The notes beneath the pieces are model-generated. The model saw nothing but the letters and a program-made list of their open reading frames with translations, made no database searches and was not told the origin of the DNA. This document shows, piece by piece, positions 53,020 to 62,150 of a stretch of 64,000 bases of DNA (position 1 is the stretch's first letter; the number at the start of each line of letters is the position of its first letter). The stretch comes from Streptomyces fulvorobeus (GTDB lineage Bacteria; Actinomycetota; Actinomycetes; Streptomycetales; Streptomycetaceae). The translations under genes were made by a program, and so were the position numbers. The stretch covers positions 6,076,001 through 6,140,000 of the forward strand of contig NZ_BLWC01000001.1 of assembly GCF_013167895.1 (NCBI RefSeq), given 5' to 3'.

Positions 53020-53682
53020 TCAGAAGCCGCGGTCGGCTCCACCAGGAGGGGACGTGGTGGGTTCCGCGGTGATCACCAGGTTGGAGCGGTAGGTGTGACG
53101 GTCGTCGTCCCAGTCGGCGCAGGTGATCAATGTGAGCGTGGGGGTCATGGTCGGGCCGTAGACGCGGCGGGAGGGGAAGCCGTCCTTTGCCCAGACTTCC
53201 ATAGCGGTGACGGCGAAGTGAGCGGTGCTCCCGTCGCGACGGGTGACCGTGATCCGAGACCCCTTGCGCAGGGTGCCCAGGCCGTAGAAGGCGGCGGGGC
53301 CGGAACGGGAGTCCAGGTGGCCGACGACAACGGTGTTGCCCGTCTCGCCCGGGGTGACTGAGCCGGTGTACCAGCCGACGTGGTCGGGGTCTGTGGGCAT
53401 GTCCACGGAGCCGTCGGCCGACCTGGTGACCTTTTCGATCTGCGTTCGTACGCCGATCTTGGGGATGCGGATGACGGTGGGTTCTGAGCGGGGCAGGGGT
53501 GAGCTGCGCGGTGCGGGGGTCCTGGGCTCGTCGATGGACGCGGCGCGGGCGGTGTCAGGAGGGGCCGGCGGGGGGTGCTGTCCGAACAGGGCTGTGGCCA
53601 GGACGACGAGTGCGCTGGTGGTGAAGGCGATGGCCGCCGCGGTGTAGGCACCACGGCGGCCACGGGGCCGGAAGCCGGTCAT
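53020..53682 (-). CDS. Class F sortase
   Basis: The 220-residue protein has an N-terminal membrane anchor (TAAAIAFTTSALVVLATALF), a Pro-rich stalk and a sortase domain. VIRIPKIGVRTQIEKV opens it, and the catalytic His122 (VVVGHLDS), Cys188 (TLITCAD) and Arg199 (TYRSNLVI) are all present. Class F sortases occur in Actinobacteria. Their substrates are poorly known. The gene lies 9 bases after a CHRD protein gene, so that exported protein may be a client, although I see no LPXTG motif in it. Confidence 0.9.
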   Translation of the reverse strand: MTGFRPRGRRGAYTAAAIAFTTSALVVLATALFGQHPPPAPPDTARAASIDEPRTPAPRSSPLPRSEPTVIRIPKIGVRTQIEKVTRSADGSVDMPTDPDHVGWYTGSVTPGETGNTVVVGHLDSRSGPAAFYGLGTLRKGSRITVTRRDGSTAHFAVTAMEVWAKDGFPSRRVYGPTMTPTLTLITCADWDDDRHTYRSNLVITAEPTTSPPGGADRGF

Positions 53683-53691
53683 GCGTGCCGG

Positions 53692-54456
53692 TCAGCTCTG
53701 GCGGCTGCTGCGGCGGCGGAGGTAGAGCGTGCCCGCGGCGGCGGTGAGCAGGCCACCGGCGGCGGTCAGTGCCATCGTGTCCGCGCTCTGTGTGCCACCC
53801 ATTCCGCCGGCGACCGCTGCCGCGGGGGCCATCTTGAGCGGGCCGCACAGGGCGGGGTTCGTGGCCTCGGAGGGCAGCTTGGGGTCGAGGTCGCTGGCAC
53901 CGAGGACGTTGTCGTACTTGCCGTTGCCGTTGAAGTCGATGCCATGGACGACCACCACGGCGTTCTCGTCGCGCAGGCTCTTCGCGGTTTCGTCGTCGAC
54001 GGTGATGGTGCGGTGGTAGGTGTACGCGGAGCCCTTGGGGAAGCGATCCACCGCCAGGGCCGAGTGGTCGGCTCCGGTGTCGCCGGTGGTGGTGAGTGAG
54101 GCACCGATCTTGCCGTAGAAGGGCAGGCCGTCCGTGGTGTTGAGGCTCAGCTGCCCGTTGTGCTGCTTGGCCGCGGAAGCCGGCGGGCATTGGCCCTTGG
54201 CCCCGATGTGGAAGTGCTGGGCGTGCGGTGCGTCCGCGAGCAGACCCTGCGTCTTGATCGTCACGGTGGCCTGGTTCCCCTTGAGGTGAACCATGGCCGT
54301 GCCCGATCCGGTCACCTTGCTGGTGGGAATCGGTGCGAGTGCCGTGTGCAGTTCGTCGTCGTGCGAGGAACTGTCCGCGAACGCCACAGGAGCCAGGACC
54401 ATTCCGGAAGCTATCGCCATCAGGGCAGCGACAGAGGTGGCCGTCTTCTTCGTCAT
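53692..54456 (-). CDS. Exported CHRD-domain protein with C-terminal membrane anchor
   Basis: The 254-residue precursor starts at the ATG at 54456 (GGAG 6 bases before). It has a signal peptide (SVAALMAIASGMVLAPVAFA) and a CHRD-like beta-sandwich (GSGTAMVHLKGNQATVTIKT; APHAQHFHIGAKGQCPPASA; NAVVVVHGIDFNGNGKYDNV). A final hydrophobic helix (TMALTAAGGLLTAAAGTLYL) and a basic tail RRRSSRQS resemble the end of a sortase substrate without the pentapeptide signal. It is probably displayed on the envelope. It is co-transcribed with the class F sortase. Confidence 0.82.
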   Translation of the reverse strand: MTKKTATSVAALMAIASGMVLAPVAFADSSSHDDELHTALAPIPTSKVTGSGTAMVHLKGNQATVTIKTQGLLADAPHAQHFHIGAKGQCPPASAAKQHNGQLSLNTTDGLPFYGKIGASLTTTGDTGADHSALAVDRFPKGSAYTYHRTITVDDETAKSLRDENAVVVVHGIDFNGNGKYDNVLGASDLDPKLPSEATNPALCGPLKMAPAAAVAGGMGGTQSADTMALTAAGGLLTAAAGTLYLRRRSSRQS

Positions 54457-54734
54457 ACGTACTCCAGCTGAGAGTCGGGGCCGGTTACCCAGTGGCAGGG
54501 CGCTCGTTGTTGAGCGCATACCGGCGCTTAGACGACATGCTGGGTTCCTCGTGGCTGGGGAGCCATCTCAGACAGGCATTCGGGGGACCGGTGGAAACCG
54601 TCCAGCGGTCAATCACTCGCCGGACTTGGGCTTCTTCGTCCAGGCGGTGCGAGGGCTGTTGCCAGTGCGGCGTTCGGACTGTCCTACGCGGGGTTGGCTC
54701 GTGGGGATGTGTGTGGGGCGCTGGTACGCAAGAC

Positions 54735-55040
54735 ATGCCTGATGAGACGCTGTTCGCCGCGGTCATCTACGTTCTCGTCAGGAACCGGTGTTCGGGGCCG
54801 GCGTCCAGGGCCGGCTGCGCGAGGGAGTCCTGCACCGCCAGGACGCGTCGGCCTCCTCGACCTGTCACGGGCAGACGAGATACGACCCCCACCGCGGCCG
54901 GTACTTCACGCCCCAGCGCCTTCGCGCGGACAAAGCATATGACGTCCCCCGCCCGCCGAAATGGCTCTCTGGAGCAAGCACATCGGCGCGTATGCCTGGC
55001 TGGTCGGCGTGCGAGTGGATCGTCCGGCTGCGAGCTGGAG
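54735..55040 (+). pseudogene. IS5-family transposase remnant, several frames
   Basis: Pieces of an IS5-type transposase follow in order but in different frames: PDETLFAAVIYVLVRNRC near 54735, GAGVQGRLREGVLHRQDA near 54790, RVGLLDLSRADE near 54860 and QRLRADKAYDVP near 54920. Intact enzymes read DEAVFTAIVYVL, GLWGRLHQAVLDRL, DWSRAVVD and LHADKGYD at these points. The acidic residues are not in one frame. Inactive relic. Confidence 0.5.
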
Positions 55041-55045
55041 CCGCT

Positions 55046-55449
55046 TCACCCCGGAGTGGTGGCGGTGTGCTTTTCCTGGGATGCGAGGACTGCGGGCATG
55101 TGGGCTTCGACGTGGCCGATGAAAGCCATGAGGTGATCGGCCGTGGTCTCGCCCAGGGGTGTGAGGGAGTAGTTGACGCTCGGGGCATCGCGGTGAGAAC
55201 CTCGCGGCTGACGAACCCGTCGCGCTCCAGAGCCTGGAGTGTCTGGGCGAGCATCTTCTCGCTGATTCCGTCGATACGCCGCCGCAGGGCATTGAAGCGC
55301 ACAGGCCCCTTGCGCAGGCCCGCGAGCACGAGTACACCCCAGCGGCCCGTGAGGTGGTCGAGCACCTGACGGGACGGACAGTGCTTGGCGAAGACGTCGA
55401 ACTCCAGCGCGGCCGCCTGGCGCTCGTCCTCAGTGGACAGCTCTTTCAT
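55046..55449 (-). pseudogene. HxlR-family regulator, frameshifted
   Basis: From the ATG at 55449 the first frame has EFDVFAKHCPSRQVLDHLTG, RWGVLVLAGLRKGPVRFNAL and RRRIDGISEKMLAQTLQALE, then RDGFVSREVLTAMP, a complete HxlR winged-helix core with its N-terminal Cys (KHCPSR). At the GGGG run 55182-55185 (CCCC on the coding strand) one base appears missing. The second frame continues PSVNYSLTPLGETTADHLMA to a TGA at 55046. Restoring one base gives a normal 130-residue regulator. HxlR proteins with this Cys often sense quinones or aldehydes. It is divergent from an NmrA-type oxidoreductase gene. Confidence 0.8.
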
Positions 55450-55494
55450 GAGTCCCTCCTACCCCTTCACGTTACCCCGATCGAGGCGCTGCGC

Positions 55495-55530
55495 AAAAGG
55501 TTGCACTAACTTTTAGATAGCGTATGGTGG
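55495..55530. promoter_or_regulatory. Shared HxlR/oxidoreductase promoter region
   Basis: The 136-base divergent interval is AT-rich at 55498-55528 and contains CTAACTTTTAG, a short palindrome (CTAA-3-TTAG) overlapping a likely -10/-35 zone. It is the obvious candidate for the HxlR operator. Confidence 0.45.
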
Positions 55531-55585
55531 GTGATGCCGCCGGGGTATCGCCTGGCGGTACCCCCAGCCCACGAAGGACTCCGTC

Positions 55586-56446
<861 letters not shown>

Positions 56447-56970
56447 CGCCCCCCGTACAAGCACCACACCGCTGTACCCGCACAGACGCGGGCCCGCCGG
56501 CGGGACCTACGAGTGCGACCGCGCAGCAGAACATGCTCTGGAGCACGGACGAGAAGGGTCACCTCTCCCCACCGCTGCCGGCCGGCTGCCCGGAACGAGT
56601 CCTGGACGCTGCGGACCCAGGCCCACCGCGTGAACCCTGCCGGCTGACCGCTCAGTACTCACGCCTTCCCTGAAGCCGATGCCTGCCCTGGCCCGCGAGA
56701 TGCTCGGCCCGGGTGAACTGCCCGGCAACCTGGGATTCGAGGCCAGGTTCGACGGCTCTCCAGACACGCGGATGTCTCTCACCTACTGATGCCGTCATTT
56801 CAGGGCCTGTACGCGAGGGTGGCCACGGAAGTTCGGGCGCCTTCTTCGTCGTACGAGCGACGGTCCGCGACCCGTTCCTCGTCTAAGCGATCGGTACGTT
56901 GCGCGAGGTTCCGTCATCGGGCGACGTAGGGCAGGAAGGTCACGTTCGACTGCCTGGTTCGGTTCCTCTC
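56447..56970. other. Intergenic region between convergent genes
   Basis: I see no supported gene. A 36-codon frame at 56679-56789 (MPALAREMLGPGELPGNLGF, ending TRMSLTY) has gene-like codon use but no ribosome binding site and may be the tail of a lost gene. No strong hairpin was noticed. Confidence 0.4.
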
Positions 56971-57411
56971 TCAGCGCAGTTGCTCGGCCAGTCCCACGAT
57001 GACGCCCTCCGGGCCACGGATGTAGCAGAGCAGGTGGCTGTCCTCGAACCGGGCGATCTCGCCGACGAGTTCGGCGCCGTGAGGACGCAGGCGGGCAACG
57101 GTGTCCTCGATGTCGTCGACGGCGAACATGACGCGGTGCGTGCCCAGAATGTTGTGCGGCCGGTTGCGCGGCCCGGCGCTGATCGCCGCGGGGCTGCGGT
57201 ACTTCGCCAGCTCGATCCGGCTGTGACCGTCCGGGGTCCGTACCATCGCGATGTCACAGCGGACGCCGTCGAGTCCGGTGCACTGGTCGGCGAAGAGGCC
57301 CTCGACCTCCGCCCTGCCCTCCAGCTCCATGCCGAGTTCCACGAAGAACGCGATGGCGGCATCCATGTCCTCGACGACGATGCCGACGTTGTCCATCCGC
57401 TGAATCGCCAT
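56971..57411 (-). CDS. VOC (glyoxalase-like) family protein
   Basis: The 146-residue protein consists of the two beta-alpha-beta-beta-beta modules of the vicinal-oxygen-chelate fold. MDNVGIVVEDMDAAIAFFVE and LGMELEGRAEVEG form the first, and GTHRVMFAVDDIEDTVARLR with EDSHLLCYIRGPEGVIVGLA the second. Metal-ligand candidates (H in HSRIEL, E in GPEG) are present. Substrates in the family range from methylglyoxal to fosfomycin and catechols, and none can be chosen. AAGGAG lies 8 bases before the ATG at 57411. The extension to 57573 is not supported. Confidence 0.82.
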   Translation of the reverse strand: MAIQRMDNVGIVVEDMDAAIAFFVELGMELEGRAEVEGLFADQCTGLDGVRCDIAMVRTPDGHSRIELAKYRSPAAISAGPRNRPHNILGTHRVMFAVDDIEDTVARLRPHGAELVGEIARFEDSHLLCYIRGPEGVIVGLAEQLR

Positions 57412-57892
57412 GCTGGTATCTCCTTCTTCCTCGTGCGGCCGGTGGAGGCCGCTGATGCCTCTGGGACGGAGCCGGTGGCGCGTTCTCGACGTCCTCAGGC
57501 CGCCGGCACTCCACAAAACCCGGGATCGCGCCTCAGCACCGCTCCAGCAGACCTCCGAGCCGGACGTCGCCAACGGGAGCGAGTGCGGCGCAGGTGGCCG
57601 CTCCTGTGAAGATGATCAGCCCCCCCGGCGTGTCGTCCTCGCTTTTCCATGCCTCCTCGACGATTCGCAGTGTGCGCGCTTGAGCATCGTGCTGCCCTAT
57701 CAACGCGCGGTGCCGGGTCACCTCGGACGGGTAGAGTTCCCCATGGCGCTCGCTCTCGCCGCGCCCGTCCGGGCCGCCCAGTTCGCAGGGCTCCTCTGTG
57801 CTTCGGCTTCACCGCCGCAGGCGCTCGCCGTCAACACCCGCAGCTGCCGCCCTGGGCTGCACCGCTCCGCCCCCTGACCGGAGGTCATTTCA
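57412..57892. other. Intergenic region with one weak short frame
   Basis: A minus-strand frame at 57533-57721 (TRHRALIGQHDAQARTLRIV, ending GDVRLGGLLERC, 62 codons) has gene-like composition but no ribosome binding site. Nothing else is supported. The GGAGGTC site of the lipoprotein gene lies at the right end. Confidence 0.3.
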
Positions 57893-58420
57893 GTGTTCCC
57901 CGCACGGGTACTCGCCGGTGCCCCGTTGGCTCTGGTGATTCTCGCCCTGTCCGGCTGCTCTTCCCTCTGGCAGTGCACCGACACGACGGCGGAGCGCGGT
58001 GAGGCCGGCGTGAGGGTGCAAGTCGAGGACACGTCCGGGCAGCCTCTCGGCGTGATCGCCGAGGTCGTCGACTGGCGTCTTGAGCCGCACCCGCAAGTGC
58101 CCTCCGAAGGCGACCGGGTCCACTTCGACTACCGATTCGATGGCGCCGACGAGGTATCCGGCCCCGCAGTGGATGCCTGTGCGGTCGACAAGGAGCGCGT
58201 GGCGTTGGGATGTCGGACGGTTCACTCATCCGAGGCGTCCGGGTCGGATGGTGCCCTTACGGGTGACGGCTGGCTCGCTGTCGAGCACCCTGATCAGGTT
58301 GCCGGAGTGCTCTTGATCCCCAATGACCAGTCGTACGACGGACCAACCTGCGAGACGGACATGAAGGACGGTGGTGGGACGCATCCTCCTGCACCACCGA
58401 GTACGGGGGACCGGCTGTAG
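57893..58420 (+). CDS. Putative lipoprotein
   Basis: The 175-residue precursor has a lipoprotein signal (ARVLAGAPLALVILALSGCS) with lipobox L-S-G-C, giving an N-terminal Cys at 22. The mature part is acidic and has three more Cys (LWQCTD, DACAVD, LGCRTV), one near the end (PTCETD) and a Thr/Pro-rich tail. No enzyme motif is visible. It would be anchored on the outer face of the membrane. The GTG start at 57893 follows GGAGG by 8 bases. Confidence 0.7.
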   Translation: MFPARVLAGAPLALVILALSGCSSLWQCTDTTAERGEAGVRVQVEDTSGQPLGVIAEVVDWRLEPHPQVPSEGDRVHFDYRFDGADEVSGPAVDACAVDKERVALGCRTVHSSEASGSDGALTGDGWLAVEHPDQVAGVLLIPNDQSYDGPTCETDMKDGGGTHPPAPPSTGDRL

Positions 58421-58840
58421 GGCGGTCAGGGCGGCTGAGCGCGAGATACGGGTCTGCCGGCGCCCCGGTGCCCCGGCGCTTGCGCTGTCGGGTGGTCCGG
58501 CTGTGTGCCCCCCCCCGCCCCGGCTCGACCTTGCTGCGGCCGCTCCGAGTCTTCGAGCTCGGCCGCCGCATCGGTTCTTGATCGTTCAGGGCCTGTTCCG
58601 GCCGGTCCGGGCCGGCAGCAGACGGTCCGGCGCTTCCCGGCCGGCTCCTCACCATGATCCTCGCCCGCCCGCTCCGTACGGAAGATCTTCCGTACGGCCC
58701 GCCTCCCGTCGCTCGGGTTTTCCCGTAAAGGGGTGCCCCGGCGATTCGGGTGAGGCACAGCCGATTCCGTGGCGAGCGAGCGAGTGCTGAGCAAGAAAAG
58801 CCGGTCGACGTAGAGCAGTGCGGTACCCGATCATGCGTTC
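58421..58840. other. Intergenic region
   Basis: No supported gene. It includes a C10 run (58507-58516) and a short palindrome GTACGGAAGATCTTCCGTAC (58675-58694), which could be an operator or a transcript hairpin upstream of the DUF6584 gene. Confidence 0.5.
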
Positions 58841-59368
58841 ATGCCTCTGAGAGAGACCCTTGCCCGAGTCGAAGCCGATCTGACCGCCGGCCGGGTTCCC
58901 ATCGCGCGCCAGCGCTTGCGCGGTCTTGTCTCGTCCTTCCCGTACGACCTGACCCTCCGCCGGCGCCTGGCCAAGGTGTACCGGCTCTACGGTGACGCCG
59001 CCGAGGCCGGACGCTGGATGTACCTCGAAGAGGACCGCAACGCTGACGAGACCGCCGCCTTCGAGGCGCGGTACGGGTCTCCCGGGTGGCGGATGAAAGC
59101 CCTGGCCTGGCGCGGTCCCGAGGCGATGGCTGCCACCGCCTTCGCGCAGGGGCAGCTGGTCGCGGTGCGGACCGCCTGCGCCGAGGAGCTGGGGCACTCC
59201 GTCGACTGGGACGACCCTGCCTCCTACCGTGGCGGCCTGGAGGAGGAGCACGAGGAGCCCTCCGAGCCGTGGTCGTTCAGCGCTGTGATGGCGGGTGTCG
59301 GCTGCCTGGTGGGGGCTCTCGCGTTCCTGGCGATCTGGGTGAACGGGGTCGTTGCTCTCTTCGACTGA
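58841..59368 (+). CDS. DUF6584-like protein with C-terminal membrane helix
   Basis: The 175-residue protein begins PLRETLARVEADLTAGRVPI and ARQRLRGLVSSFPYDLTLRR, a TPR-like helical start typical of DUF6584 proteins. It continues LAKVYRLYGDAAEAGRWMYL and EDRNADETAAFEARYG, and ends in one membrane helix (VMAGVGCLVGALAFLAIWVN). Function unknown. The ATG at 58841 is the first start giving the conserved N-terminus. Confidence 0.75.
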   Translation: MPLRETLARVEADLTAGRVPIARQRLRGLVSSFPYDLTLRRRLAKVYRLYGDAAEAGRWMYLEEDRNADETAAFEARYGSPGWRMKALAWRGPEAMAATAFAQGQLVAVRTACAEELGHSVDWDDPASYRGGLEEEHEEPSEPWSFSAVMAGVGCLVGALAFLAIWVNGVVALFD

Positions 59369-59482
59369 CTCAGGTCACCGGCGCCGGAGAAGCGGGCCAT
59401 GAAGTGTCCGCGGCTGCCCGCATCATCAGCCATCTCGCATCTCGGTCCCCTGTCGCGCACAAGCCCTGCACGGTTCCGTAAT

Positions 59483-59600
59483 AGGTCCGTGCTCATCGTG
59501 GACGGAAGCCGGGTCCCCACCCACGACCCCTCCGTGGCCGAGCGGTCGAAGAACCGCCGCTACTGCACCAACCACCAGGCCGTCATCAAGGACGTGGTCG
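59483..59600 (+). pseudogene. Transposase fragment (DDE type)
   Basis: A stretch reads RSVLIVDGSRVPTHDPSVAE and RSKNRRYCTNHQAVIKDV. It matches the first acidic-residue strand (VLIVDGTLVPT) and following NYRYSTNHQVV region of IS5-type transposases. About 40 codons remain, without start or end. Relic only. Confidence 0.6.
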
Positions 59601-59757
59601 GCCCCACCCGCTCTGTCTGTTGGGCCGCATGCTCCGACTCACCGTTCCGTTGGCTGGTGGAACGACCGCTGGTGCAACCTGCAAGACTGGGCGGGATCCA
59701 GTTGTGGTCGGCTCCGGAGTACCGGAGCGCGATCTGATACGTCGTATGGGGTGGGGA

Positions 59758-60588
59758 ATGCCGAAGCACCGGTTGTCCAGGAAAAACCGTTACATCGCCT
59801 TGGCGGCGACGAGTGTCGTCGTCGTGGCCGGAGCCGGGGTCGCGGCGCAGACCTCGACGGCCGCCCCGGCGTGGCCGGCGCAGAAGACCTACACGGGCCG
59901 GGCGTTCGACGCCTGCACGGCACCCTCGCTCACAGCGATGAAGGCGTGGAAGAGGGACGCCTACTACGGCGGCGTCGCGGTCTACGTCGGTGGCAAGAAC
60001 CGCGGCTGCGCCCAGCCGAACCTGACCAAGTCCTGGGTGAAGTCGGTCGACACGCTCGGCTGGCGGGTCATCCCCCTCTACGTCGGCGCCCAGCCGCCCT
60101 GCCAGAAGAGTGGGAACAAGGAGAGGTTCACGGCGGCCACTGCGAACTCGGTCGGGGTGAGCAACGCCAACGACGCCATCGTCAAGAGCTCGGCGCTCGG
60201 CATGAAGGCCGGCAGCCCCATCTACCTCAACATGGAGTCGTACGACATCGCCGACAAGGCGTGCAACGACGCAACCCTCGCCTACGTGCGGTCTTTCACC
60301 AAGACCTTGCGCGCCAAGACCTACCGCGCCGGCCTCTACGGCTTCAGCAGCTCCAGCGCCAAGGCGATCGCCACCGCCAAGAACCGCACGGACCTGCCGG
60401 GCAACCTCTGGTACGCCCTGTGGAACGGCCAGGAGACCACCACCAAGGACTGGCCCTGGAACCCGAAGCTGTACACCGACCACAGCCGCGGCCACCAGTA
60501 CAAGGCCAACAGCAAGGAGATCCGCGGCGGTCACACCATCACCGTCGACCGCAACGCGTGGGACGCCCCGGTCGCCATCATCGGCTGA
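59758..60588 (+). CDS. Secreted DUF1906 (Rv2525c-like) glycoside hydrolase-like protein
   Basis: The product (276 residues from 59758) has a signal peptide (NRYIALAATSVVVVAGAGVA, cut near STAA). The DUF1906 barrel follows: GRAFDACTAPSLTAMKAWKR, YYGGVAVYVGGKNRGCAQPN, WRVIPLYVGAQPPC, SPIYLNMESYD (acidic pair at the predicted active site), YRAGLYGFSSSSAKAIATAK and a final TITVDRNAWDAP. The family resembles GH25-type hydrolases, and its activity is unproven. Four Cys may form disulfides. An alternative ATG lies at 59746. Confidence 0.82.
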   Translation: MPKHRLSRKNRYIALAATSVVVVAGAGVAAQTSTAAPAWPAQKTYTGRAFDACTAPSLTAMKAWKRDAYYGGVAVYVGGKNRGCAQPNLTKSWVKSVDTLGWRVIPLYVGAQPPCQKSGNKERFTAATANSVGVSNANDAIVKSSALGMKAGSPIYLNMESYDIADKACNDATLAYVRSFTKTLRAKTYRAGLYGFSSSSAKAIATAKNRTDLPGNLWYALWNGQETTTKDWPWNPKLYTDHSRGHQYKANSKEIRGGHTITVDRNAWDAPVAIIG

Positions 60589-60784
60589 CCGGTCGGTACG
60601 ACGGGCCTGACCGGCGGATGAAACGAGGGTGGAGAAGGGGAAATGTGCCAGGCAGCGAACCTGGCCGAGGAGGCGGCGTCGGCCGGGCCGAACCTGGTCA
60701 AGGGATGGCCCGGACGGCGTGCGCACAGGCACGGTGCGCAAGGACCTCGCCAGCGCACCGCGCCCGCGCCGCCGCCCGACCCGC

Positions 60785-60960
60785 ATCCATCCGCACGGTA
60801 TCCGCCACCTGCGATCCCTCGACCCCGTCGACAAGCGCACCGCGATCATCTGCGACAGCTATTTCCCGCACCTGGCCACCGAACGCCGCCGTCCCGTCAC
60901 CGAGTGGTTCCAGGCCAACAGCGTGGAAATCGCCTGCACCCCGACCAAGAACTCACAGCG
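60785..60960 (+). pseudogene. IS630-family transposase fragment
   Basis: The frame reads RHLRSLDPVDKRTAIICDSY, FPHLATERRRPVTEWFQANS and VEIACTPTKNS. Intact IS630 enzymes have RYLRSLYPPEVRIAIVCDNF, SPHLTTK and NNVEIAYTPTNSSWLNRIEA. The second catalytic Asp (CDS) remains, but the fragment ends before the WLNRIE helix and lacks the N-terminal HTH. Inactive. Confidence 0.65.
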
Positions 60961-61089
60961 CGCCACCGCATCGGGGGCCCGTGCACCGCCCTGGGCACTG
61001 GCCCGTCCCGTACCCCGCCGGGCCGGGGCGGTCGCAGTGGTCCTGACTTGCTTGGGGTGGCTGGTTGAGGGACAGAGCCGGCTGGCGAT

Positions 61090-61596
61090 TCATACTTCGC
61101 GCACAGGCGAAGTAAGGGCTTGATCTCGTTGGGGCCAGGAAGTACCAAGATCCCGGCGCATGGCCACCTGCGCTTCCTCGGTTGCCGCGAGATAGCCGCG
61201 AATGTGGCGGCCGAGGTCCGGATCCTGGGTGGTGGCGCCCGTTGCCACCAGGTCTCGCAGGGCACGAACCTTCCAGAAGGCATGATTAGCCGAATCCATC
61301 ACCTCCCATGGGGCGATCAGAGCGAGCTCGTAACGCAACGGGTACAAGTTGCTGGTGACGAACACCTCATGGGCCGCCGTCCGCGCTTCCTCTGCCGGGC
61401 GTGCGCCGTGTGCAATCTCGTGCAGCCGTGTGTACGCATCCGACAGCGCTCCCATGAACGCCGCGTACGCCTGTCGACGCGTGTCCTGGTTGAGCGCCGC
61501 ACGGTCGCGGCGCCAGCGGAATCGATCAGCGAGAAGCGTGGATCCGACGCCGATCGCGGCGCCGATCAGAGTGTTCACAGGGGCCAGCCAGTCCAT
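61090..61596 (-). CDS. Membrane-anchored helical protein, unknown function
   Basis: The 168-residue product has one N-terminal hydrophobic segment (WLAPVNTLIGAAIGVGSTLL) followed by a charged helical domain (RFRWRRDRAALNQDTRRQAY; AAFMGALSDAYTRLHEIAHG; YLAATEEAQVAMRRDLG). It looks like the many small N-anchored Streptomyces proteins with a cytoplasmic coiled coil. AAGG precedes the ATG at 61596. No partner gene is evident. Confidence 0.7.
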   Translation of the reverse strand: MDWLAPVNTLIGAAIGVGSTLLADRFRWRRDRAALNQDTRRQAYAAFMGALSDAYTRLHEIAHGARPAEEARTAAHEVFVTSNLYPLRYELALIAPWEVMDSANHAFWKVRALRDLVATGATTQDPDLGRHIRGYLAATEEAQVAMRRDLGTSWPQRDQALTSPVREV

Positions 61597-62150
61597 GGGC
61601 TGGACCTTACTGTGATGCCGCTCGGCACTGAAAGCCGTCGGCCATAACGCTCAATCGGCCAGCTGCGGAGCGCAGTGTGAGACGAAGTCGCTTCGGGGAG
61701 ACGCGAGTCGGAGATCGGAACAACCCTTGGATCCTTGACCCGTTGGTGTTCGCCAGGATGTGCAGAGGAGCCAGGAAGGGGTGGCATTCGACGATGACGA
61801 GGCGTCAACCGAGGTCGTGGTGAAGACCTCGCGGACGCGCTGGCGAACCTCCGCGGCGACCAGGACTCCATGCGTACGTGCGACTTGCGGAGAGCCTTCT
61901 TCGCCGGGTCCCTGACGTACGGGGTCCGCGAGCACCTGAGAAGCCGTCACCCGGCGCGCAGTGTCCCGGGACCGAACGAGCCGTCCACCCCGATGGGGGC
62001 GCCCGTTGCTGGAGCCGCATGTGCACCGCGCGTACGCACTCGTCGTTCTGTCCCATGCTGATCACGGGGCCGCAACGTCTCAGACGCCACCCCTGCCACC
62101 GACCTCCGGGCTGGCCACGGCTCACGTCGCGCCGCGCCACGCGGTTCCGG
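61597..62150. other. Intergenic region without supported gene
   Basis: Open frames on both strands lack ribosome binding sites and family features. A minus-strand piece near 61850 (THGVLVAAEVRQRVREVFTT) has coding-like character but is broken on both sides, so it may be a relic. No strong hairpin was noticed. Confidence 0.35.
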
